Assembly (NCBI GenBank): GCA_050946775.1
Contig: JBMNVL010000068.1
Location: forward strand, 1-10,568
Length of the DNA: 10,568 nt
Source: UMGS1474 sp050946775
Lineage (GTDB): Bacteria > Bacillota > Clostridia > Oscillospirales > Acutalibacteraceae
Direction: 5' to 3'
Position 1 is the first letter of the stretch. Every line of letters begins with the position of its first letter. Under the pieces are notes generated by a model. That model was not told where the DNA came from, did not search any database, and was given only the letters and a program-made list of their open reading frames with translations. A program made the translations under genes and the position numbers. This document shows, one piece after another, positions 6,010-10,568 of this stretch.

Positions 6010-6506
6010 GGCGTTTCCTCCCCGTACAACAGGACAAAGGTCTCGTAATGGTCCTCGGTGTAGTAAATGGCGTCCTCGCTGTAGACCAGCCGCTTGGCGC
6101 CCCGGCTGCTGGCGCCCAGAGTGTCGATGTCGCATTCGCGGTAGTCGGCGTCCTCCGGCAGTCGCCCTTCGTAGTTGCCGAAGCGGTCGCCGCCAATGCA
6201 TTTGCCGGGCGCGTACTCTTCCAGCGAGCCGCCGTTCCAGCCGAGCTGGCGGGCTTCTTTTTTGGTGATGAAGTTGCCCGGCAGGCGGCCGTAAGCGACG
6301 AGATACGCCGCCACGTCGTCCCGGTGGGTGTAGACCCCGTCCTCGTCGGGCGCTTTCGGCGCCGAAGCGGTGGGCGCCGCCGTGATGACGGTCCCCGCCG
6401 GGGCGTCTGTTTGCCGCGGCGGCGATCCGCAGGCGGCGCAGCCGATCAGCAGCGCCGCCGCCAGCAGCCACGCCGCCAGCCGTTTGATCCGCACGATCCG
6501 TTTCAT
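6006..6506 (-). CDS. Lipoprotein-anchored barnase-type ribonuclease
   Basis: This is predicted to be a guanyl-preferring endoribonuclease of the barnase (N1/T1) family, exported and tethered to the outer face of the membrane. Residues 1-22 form a signal peptide (MKRIVRIKRLAAWLLAAALL) with lipobox LIGC and lipidated Cys23. A Pro/Ala/Thr-rich linker follows to about 55, then the nuclease domain (57-160). Motifs match barnase throughout: LPGNFITKKEARQLGW, APGKCIGGDRFGNYEGRLP, YRECDID and RLVYSEDAIYYTEDHYETF. The catalytic set is complete: Lys82, Asp107, Glu124, Arg135, Arg139 and His153 correspond to barnase Lys27, Asp54, Glu73, Arg83, Arg87 and His102. Barnase Arg59 is replaced by Tyr112. AAGGA at 6515-6519 supports the ATG. 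It directly precedes the barstar gene; target RNA and role (competition, defence or nutrient use) are unknown. Confidence 0.92.
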   Translation of the reverse strand: MKRIVRIKRLAAWLLAAALLIGCAACGSPPRQTDAPAGTVITAAPTASAPKAPDEDGVYTHRDDVAAYLVAYGRLPGNFITKKEARQLGWNGGSLEEYAPGKCIGGDRFGNYEGRLPEDADYRECDIDTLGASSRGAKRLVYSEDAIYYTEDHYETFVLLYGEETP

Positions 6507-6510
6507 GCGA

Positions 6511-6711
6511 TCAGTCCTTGGATTTGTAATAGAGCATGCAATGGCAGTATCCCTCGAAATCCGGATCGGCGATCTGGTCGCGGAATTCCTTGCACATGCA
6601 CTTGTTGTCCTCGATCTTTTCCCGCCGGCAGGGGCAATAGCCGCCCTTTTCCTTCAGTCCCTTGCGGATCATCTCGACGATTTCTTTGTTTTCGTTCAAA
6701 CGTACAGCCAC
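6511..6711 (-). CDS. Small six-cysteine protein, ferredoxin-thioredoxin reductase catalytic-chain-like
   Basis: The 66-residue product resembles the catalytic beta chain of ferredoxin-thioredoxin reductase, an iron-sulfur protein that passes electrons to a disulfide. Three Cys-x-Cys motifs are visible: CPC (26-28), CMC (38-40) and CHC (56-58), the last followed by MLYY as in FTR (CHCML). Spacing differs from the plant and cyanobacterial enzyme: 9 and 15 residues between motifs instead of about 16 and 8. The protein also lacks the longer N-terminal part. An iron-sulfur cluster is therefore likely, but FTR activity is not shown. The start is GTG at 6711, supported by AAAGGAGAA at 6717-6725; the gap to the peptidase gene is 15 bases, and 4 bases follow before the ribonuclease gene. 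Confidence 0.78.
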   Translation of the reverse strand: MAVRLNENKEIVEMIRKGLKEKGGYCPCRREKIEDNKCMCKEFRDQIADPDFEGYCHCMLYYKSKD

Positions 6712-6716
6712 GGGTA

Positions 6717-6725
6717 TTCTCCTTT
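6717..6725 (-). promoter_or_regulatory. Ribosome binding site for the GTG start of the FTR-like gene
   Basis: AAAGGAGAA on the minus strand lies 5 bases before the GTG at 6711 and begins right after the peptidase stop codon. It supports the GTG as a real start. Confidence 0.75.
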
Positions 6726-6726
6726 C

Positions 6727-9597
6727 TTAAACGGAAGCGACCGTCAGCCCTTCGCTCTCGCAGCGATCCAGCGCCTGCTGCGAGCCGACGACGCATTTGG
6801 CCCGGACGTTCTCCAGCTGATCGACGATCGCCAGCAGATCCTCCGCCTTGAGCGACAGCATCACGCGGCGGTTTTCGCGGCGCTGCTGCTCGGTGATGCC
6901 GCTGAAATACATCGCGTCGGCCGCCGCGCCGCGGGCGTGGTCGGGCATCAGCGGCTCCGCTTTGGCGATGGTGCTGATGATGAAGGCGTCCATATCCGGG
7001 CGGTCGGCGGCGTATTGCCGCACGAAGTCCGCCGCCCGGCGGAAGGTTTGGAGACTTTGCTCAGGCGACGGATCCCGGAAGGTGTAATACGCCATTTCGC
7101 CCGCCACGCGGGACACGGCGCCGGCACCGTAAGCGCCGCCCTTGACCCGGATCTCGTTCCACAGATATTCCAGCGACAGGATGCTGGCCAGCACCTGCCA
7201 CGCCGCCTTGTGCTCGATGTCGATCGGGAAAGCCGCCGCCGCGTAAGAGATCGCCGCCGGGATCAGCACACCCTGCGCCGCAGGCGCGTCCAGCCGCCAG
7301 GCCAGCGCCGGCGCGGCGGCGGGCGTGCCCTCGGGCAGCCGCTCCAGCAGGGCGCCGAGCGCCGGGGGCGTATCCGCGGTGGCGCTGACGGTCATACGGG
7401 CGCGGCAGAAGATCCGCTCGCCCAGCGACCGGAAGCTCTCGCCCCAGTCGGCGCCCTGTTCATCGGCCCGCTTGGCCATATCGTGCAGTCGGCTGAGCCC
7501 TTCAAATCCGTCGGTCAGCTCCCGCACCGACGACAGCGCCGACAATCCCGCCTGCGCCCGAGACATCCCGACCCGGTGTCCGTTGCGGATCAGATATTGC
7601 TTGCCGTCCTCGTCCATCTGCATCAGCAGCTCGCGGATCAGATCGGCGCGGTCAAAGCGGGTCCGGGTCAAGATCTCCCCGACCAGCGCCAGCGCCTTAT
7701 CGGCGTTGTGCTCCAAAAAGCGGAAGGACACCGCCAGCATCGGCTGACAGGTCGCCGTTTCTCCCTCGCGGGCAAAGGCGGTCACCCCGACGTCCAGCCC
7801 GCCCAGCAGCGACTTGATGTGCCGCTGGAGCACGGCGCCGCTCTTTTCGGCGGTGGGCAGCTCGCCCAGCAGCTTGCCCATCACCGACAGGGAGAACAGC
7901 TCGTCCGGCGTGCAGTCGGCCAGCGAGAAATACAGCGCCAGCGCGTCGATCCCTTTTTCGCTGACCGGATGGCGCAGCACCGTCAACCCGTTTTGCGTCG
8001 TGACCTCGGTCGTCAGCGGCAGCGGCTGATCGCTGACCTGCGACAGGGGCAGCCGCGGCAGCGTTGCCAGATCCTCGGGGGTATTGGGCGCCTGCTGCCA
8101 GTCGTCCAGCCGGCGGTTGCGCTGACGCACCTCTATCGCCTGCTGCTCGCTCCAGCCATCCCGCAGGCGGCGAAGCCGTTCTTCCTCCGCTTGCCGCAGC
8201 CGCTCGCCGAAGGTATGAGAGGGCAGCATATACAGCGTCGCGCGGCCGGACTCGTCCAGCAGCCACTCCGCCAGCAATTTTTCGTAGTAATCGCTTTCCA
8301 GCTTGTCCCGCAGGCCGGCGAACAAGTCGCCGCAGCCGATATACAAAAGCGGATCGCCGCCGTACAGCCAGGAGGAAAGCATATAGATCCCGCGATCCAG
8401 ACCCTTTGGCTCGTCGCCTTCCCGCATACGGAATTCCATCCGGTTGAGCGCGGCGACCAGATCCTCCCGGTCCAGCCCGTTTTTCACCTGCTCGCCGACC
8501 ACACGGCGAACGGTGTCCAGCAGCTTTTGGCCGTTTTCGGGATCGGTGTTGAGGATCTCCAGCACCCCCAGCGGCTGCAGCACGCCATCGTCCACTCTCA
8601 GCGACACGTCCCGGCACAGCCCGGTATCCAGCAGCGCCCGTTTGAGCGGCGCGTCGTTGGATCCGGCCAACACCTCGCTGATCGCCTGCAGCGCGGTCAG
8701 CTTCTCCCGTTCGCTCCAATCGCCAACCACCTTGCCGATCGCCAGATGGGTGCGCCCTTCGGGCGTCTCCTCCGGCGCGATCTCGTATTCCCGCCGGCAT
8801 TCCACCGGGGCGATGGGGGTCTGATAGTCGATCACCGGCAGATCGTCCCGTTTGTCATATCCCGCCAGATAGTCCTCGATCAGCCCCAGCACCGCGTCGA
8901 TATCCACCGGGCCGTCGAGATAAAAATACGCGTTGGAGGGATGGTAATACCGCCGATGAGTCTCGATGAACCGCTCGTACGTCAGATCCGGAATGGCCGC
9001 CGGATCGCCGCCCGACTCAAACCGGTAGCAGGTGTCGGGATAGAGCAGCTTTTCCATCTCGTCGCTCATCCGGGTAAAGACCGACGACAGCGCGCCCTTC
9101 ATCTCGTTGAAAACCACGCCCTTGTAGACCGGCTCGTCGGCCTCGTTTCGCCATTCCACGTGCCAGCCCTCCTGCTCGAAGATGCAGGGATTGTCGTAGA
9201 TCGCCGGGCAGAAGACCGCGTCGAGATAGACCCGCGTCAGATTCATAAAATCCGCGTCGTTGCGGCTGGAGACCGGGAACATGGTCTTGTCCGGGAAGGT
9301 CATGGCGTTGAGGAAGGTGTTCATCGAGCTTTTGAGCATCTCCAAAAACGGCTCCTTGACCGGATAGCGTTTGGAGCCGCCCAGCACCGAATGCTCGAGA
9401 ATATGGAACACGCCGGTGTCGTCGGTCGGGGTGGTCTTGAAAGCGACGGAAAACAGCTTGTTCTCCTCGCGGTTGTTCATCCACACCAGCCGTGCGCCGG
9501 TGCGGTCGTGGCGCATTTCGGTCATCACGGCGCCGATCTCCTCGACCGGCCGCACGTCGGTCACGGTAAAGCCGTGCAGTCGTTCACCCTTGTTCAT
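6727..9597 (-). CDS. M16C zinc metallopeptidase (PreP / falcilysin-like)
   Basis: This family degrades short unfolded peptides inside a closed chamber; PreP does this in organelles, and bacterial relatives are thought to clear oligopeptides. The product has 956 residues, full length for M16C. The inverted zinc motif is HILEH (His65, Glu68, His69), with the third ligand Glu165 in VVFNEMKGALSS. NTFLNAMTFPDKTMFPVSS (93-111) is typical. A charged helical hairpin at about 460-500 marks the M16C-associated linker region, and IRVKGGAYGAG near 816-826 supplies the conserved Arg817 and Tyr823. No signal peptide is seen, so it is probably cytoplasmic. The ATG at 9597 has AAAGGAG at 9605-9611. It follows the PNPOx-like gene by 18 bases, making it the second gene of a five-gene unit. 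Confidence 0.95.
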   Translation of the reverse strand: MNKGERLHGFTVTDVRPVEEIGAVMTEMRHDRTGARLVWMNNREENKLFSVAFKTTPTDDTGVFHILEHSVLGGSKRYPVKEPFLEMLKSSMNTFLNAMTFPDKTMFPVSSRNDADFMNLTRVYLDAVFCPAIYDNPCIFEQEGWHVEWRNEADEPVYKGVVFNEMKGALSSVFTRMSDEMEKLLYPDTCYRFESGGDPAAIPDLTYERFIETHRRYYHPSNAYFYLDGPVDIDAVLGLIEDYLAGYDKRDDLPVIDYQTPIAPVECRREYEIAPEETPEGRTHLAIGKVVGDWSEREKLTALQAISEVLAGSNDAPLKRALLDTGLCRDVSLRVDDGVLQPLGVLEILNTDPENGQKLLDTVRRVVGEQVKNGLDREDLVAALNRMEFRMREGDEPKGLDRGIYMLSSWLYGGDPLLYIGCGDLFAGLRDKLESDYYEKLLAEWLLDESGRATLYMLPSHTFGERLRQAEEERLRRLRDGWSEQQAIEVRQRNRRLDDWQQAPNTPEDLATLPRLPLSQVSDQPLPLTTEVTTQNGLTVLRHPVSEKGIDALALYFSLADCTPDELFSLSVMGKLLGELPTAEKSGAVLQRHIKSLLGGLDVGVTAFAREGETATCQPMLAVSFRFLEHNADKALALVGEILTRTRFDRADLIRELLMQMDEDGKQYLIRNGHRVGMSRAQAGLSALSSVRELTDGFEGLSRLHDMAKRADEQGADWGESFRSLGERIFCRARMTVSATADTPPALGALLERLPEGTPAAAPALAWRLDAPAAQGVLIPAAISYAAAAFPIDIEHKAAWQVLASILSLEYLWNEIRVKGGAYGAGAVSRVAGEMAYYTFRDPSPEQSLQTFRRAADFVRQYAADRPDMDAFIISTIAKAEPLMPDHARGAAADAMYFSGITEQQRRENRRVMLSLKAEDLLAIVDQLENVRAKCVVGSQQALDRCESEGLTVASV

Positions 9598-9615
9598 GCT
9601 CCTGCTCCTTTATCC

Positions 9616-10092
9616 TTATTCTTCTTTGACCAGCTTGCCGCTGATATGTTCGGGGATCAGTTCAAAGCATTGCACCCGGTCGCCCGAGCGGGCGATCTCC
9701 CGGTCGATGTGCGCTTCGTCCTGGATGAATTTGCGGCTCAACCGGCGGCTGATCTCGAGCGCTTTCTGGTGATCGTCCACCATCCGCACCCGGCCGAACA
9801 CGATGACGCTGCGGATATTGAGCGCCCATTCTCCCGGCTGGCGATAGCCCTCGTCGAACACGCAAAAGGACGCCTTGTCACAGCGGCTCAGCGCGTCCAG
9901 CTTGTGGCCGGATTTGCCGCTGTGAAAATACAAATGGCCGTCCTCGTCGTTGTAAAAATGGTTGATTGGCAGCCCGTAAGGATACCCGTCGTCTCCCAGC
10001 ACCGACAGCACGCCGCGCAGGGACTGCCGCAGGATTTGCCGGCATTCCTCGTCAGGCAATTGCTGTTTGCGGCGCATCATCGGCCGAAACAT
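9616..10092 (-). CDS. Pyridoxamine 5'-phosphate oxidase-fold, NimA-like flavin-binding protein
   Basis: The 158-residue product belongs to the FMN-binding split-barrel superfamily and resembles the group annotated as PNPOx family or NimA-like (5-nitroimidazole reductase-related) proteins of anaerobes. Recognisable parts are MRRKQQLPDEECRQIL (6-21), GDDGYPYGLPINHFYN, LYFHSGKSGHKLDALSR and ASFCVFDEGY, followed by a strand with IRSVIVFGRVRMVDD. It is unlikely to be the true PdxH of vitamin B6 metabolism, which is longer and has a different C-terminus. Substrate and nitroreductase activity are unknown. The ATG at 10092 is preceded by AAAGGGG at 10101-10107; in-frame ATGs at 10080 and 10077 are weaker alternatives. 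It is the first gene of the unit leading to the peptidase and barnase-barstar genes. Confidence 0.85.
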   Translation of the reverse strand: MFRPMMRRKQQLPDEECRQILRQSLRGVLSVLGDDGYPYGLPINHFYNDEDGHLYFHSGKSGHKLDALSRCDKASFCVFDEGYRQPGEWALNIRSVIVFGRVRMVDDHQKALEISRRLSRKFIQDEAHIDREIARSGDRVQCFELIPEHISGKLVKEE

Positions 10093-10121
10093 CGCTCCAT
10101 CCCCTTTATGGTTGATACCTT

Positions 10122-10151
10122 ATTGTACCACAACCGCCCCGGGTTAATCAA
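10122..10151 (-). promoter_or_regulatory. Probable promoter of the PNPOx-M16C-FTR-barnase-barstar unit
   Basis: On the minus strand TTGATT (10146-10151) and TACAAT (10122-10127) are separated by 18 bases, with TGG just before the -10 box. Transcription would start near 10115, about 23 bases before the first ATG. It is weaker than the other promoters in the window, but I see no better one for this gene group. Confidence 0.6.
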
Positions 10152-10217
10152 TAGCCAAATCCACTGCGGCGCAAACGCATCAAAATTAGAGAAATTGTCC
10201 TAATTGGCGATTGTCGA

Positions 10218-10246
10218 TTGACTTTTTTTGGCAAAAGTGGTATACT
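10218..10246 (+). promoter_or_regulatory. Sigma-A promoter of the aquaporin gene
   Basis: TTGACT (10218-10223) and TATACT (10241-10246) are separated by 17 bases, with TGG before the -10 box (extended -10). The spacer begins with a run of T. Expected start of transcription is near 10253. Confidence 0.87.
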
Positions 10247-10260
10247 ATTTCTCGGTAGCA

Positions 10261-10279
10261 ATCCCGCTTCGAGCGGGAT
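10261..10279 (+). promoter_or_regulatory. Stem-loop in the aquaporin mRNA leader
   Basis: ATCCCGCT and AGCGGGAT form an 8-base stem around a TCG loop, about 8 bases after the predicted transcription start and 15 bases before the ribosome binding site. No T-run follows, so it is not an intrinsic terminator. A role in mRNA stability or binding is possible but not shown. Confidence 0.55.
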
Positions 10280-10308
10280 AAACCGTATGAATCAAAGGAG
10301 GAAAAGAA

Positions 10309-10568
10309 ATGAACGCTTTGAAAAAGTACGTGGCGGAGCTGATCGGCACCTTTGTGCTTGTCTTCTTCGCCTGCGGCACCGCCGTGGTGGTGGGCTGCAA
10401 CAAGGATGTGGCCGACGCCGCTTATCTGCTGACGGCGCTGGCGTTTGGTCTGGTGATCGTGGCGATGGCCTATTCCATCGGCAACGTCTCCGGCTGCCAC
10501 ATCAACCCGGCGGTCTCCATCGCCATGCTGGTCAGCGGCAAAATGTCCATCGGCGACTTCTGCGGCTA
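10309..10568 (+). CDS. Aquaporin / MIP-family channel, N-terminal part (cut by window edge)
   Basis: MIP channels let water or small neutral solutes such as glycerol cross the membrane. The 86 visible codons begin MNALKKYVAELIGTFVLVFF, the first membrane helix with the family AELIGTF motif. A second helix follows (LLTALAFGLVIVAMAYSI), then SGCHINPAVSIAML with the first NPA box of the half-helix that lines the pore. The usual residue before His in SGGHINPA is Cys here. The second NPA box and the selectivity-filter arginine lie beyond the edge, so water-specific (AqpZ-like) and glycerol-conducting forms cannot be told apart, although AqpZ-like looks more likely. The ATG follows AAAGGAGG (10294-10301) by 7 bases. 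Confidence 0.92.
   Translation, partial: MNALKKYVAELIGTFVLVFFACGTAVVVGCNKDVADAAYLLTALAFGLVIVAMAYSIGNVSGCHINPAVSIAMLVSGKMSIGDFCG

Noticed and set aside
5707..6471. Long minus-strand frame of 254 codons joining the barstar frame to sequence upstream
   Set aside because: The part before 6009 is the out-of-frame shadow of the ribonuclease gene; only the last 100 codons match barstar.
6370..10203. Very long plus-strand open frame (1277 codons)
   Set aside because: It runs antisense to the peptidase and PNPOx-like genes, whose proteins have clear families, motifs and ribosome binding sites. Its product is rich in His, Arg, Gln and Pro with no recognisable domain, as expected for the reverse of GC-rich coding DNA.
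10186..10500. Minus-strand open frame opposite the aquaporin start
   Set aside because: It is antisense to a clear MIP-family gene, crosses that gene's promoter, and shows no domain.

Overview
The window is a GC-rich stretch of bacterial chromosome, probably from a Gram-positive Clostridia-type Firmicute, perhaps a gut Oscillospirales/Ruminococcaceae lineage. This taxonomic guess rests on strong AAGGAGG-type ribosome binding sites, near-consensus sigma-A promoters with 17-base spacers, an rpsF-ssb-rpsR operon, a Gram-positive-style lipoprotein, and a small ferredoxin-thioredoxin-reductase-like protein. I see no rRNA, tRNA, CRISPR array, insertion sequence or prophage.

Region 1 (1-3442, minus strand) is an arginine biosynthesis operon, argC-argJ-argB-argD, with argD cut by the window edge. 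It has a perfect TTGACA-17-TATAAT promoter, with a perfect 14-base palindromic ARG box over the start point. ArgJ implies acetyl recycling, and ArgB carries the N-terminal helix typical of arginine-inhibited kinases. Control is therefore probably both transcriptional (ArgR) and allosteric. ArgC is the short type-2 form.

Region 2 (3443-4510, plus strand) is a divergent, single-gene unit for a patatin-like (YjjU-type) lipid hydrolase. It ends at a strong hairpin shared as a bidirectional terminator with the convergent rpsF operon.

Region 3 (4518-5703, minus strand) is rpsF-ssb-rpsR (S6, single-stranded DNA-binding protein, S18). Its promoter is clear and its leader of about 90 bases is highly structured. 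The leader has a tandem repeat and competing hairpins next to the start, making it a candidate S6:S18 autoregulatory element.

Region 4 (5707-10151, minus strand) is a tightly packed five-gene unit. In order of transcription it holds a PNPOx/NimA-like flavin-binding protein, a full-length M16C metallopeptidase, a six-cysteine FTR-like mini-protein, a lipoprotein whose mature domain is a barnase-type ribonuclease, and a barstar-type inhibitor overlapping it by 4 bases. The membrane-anchored barnase with its own linked barstar is the most interesting content of the window. All catalytic residues of barnase are kept, while residues on both sides of the inhibitor interface differ from the Bacillus pair.

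Region 5 (10218-10568, plus strand) is a divergent promoter, a leader with a stem-loop, and the first 86 codons of an aquaporin/MIP-family channel running off the window.
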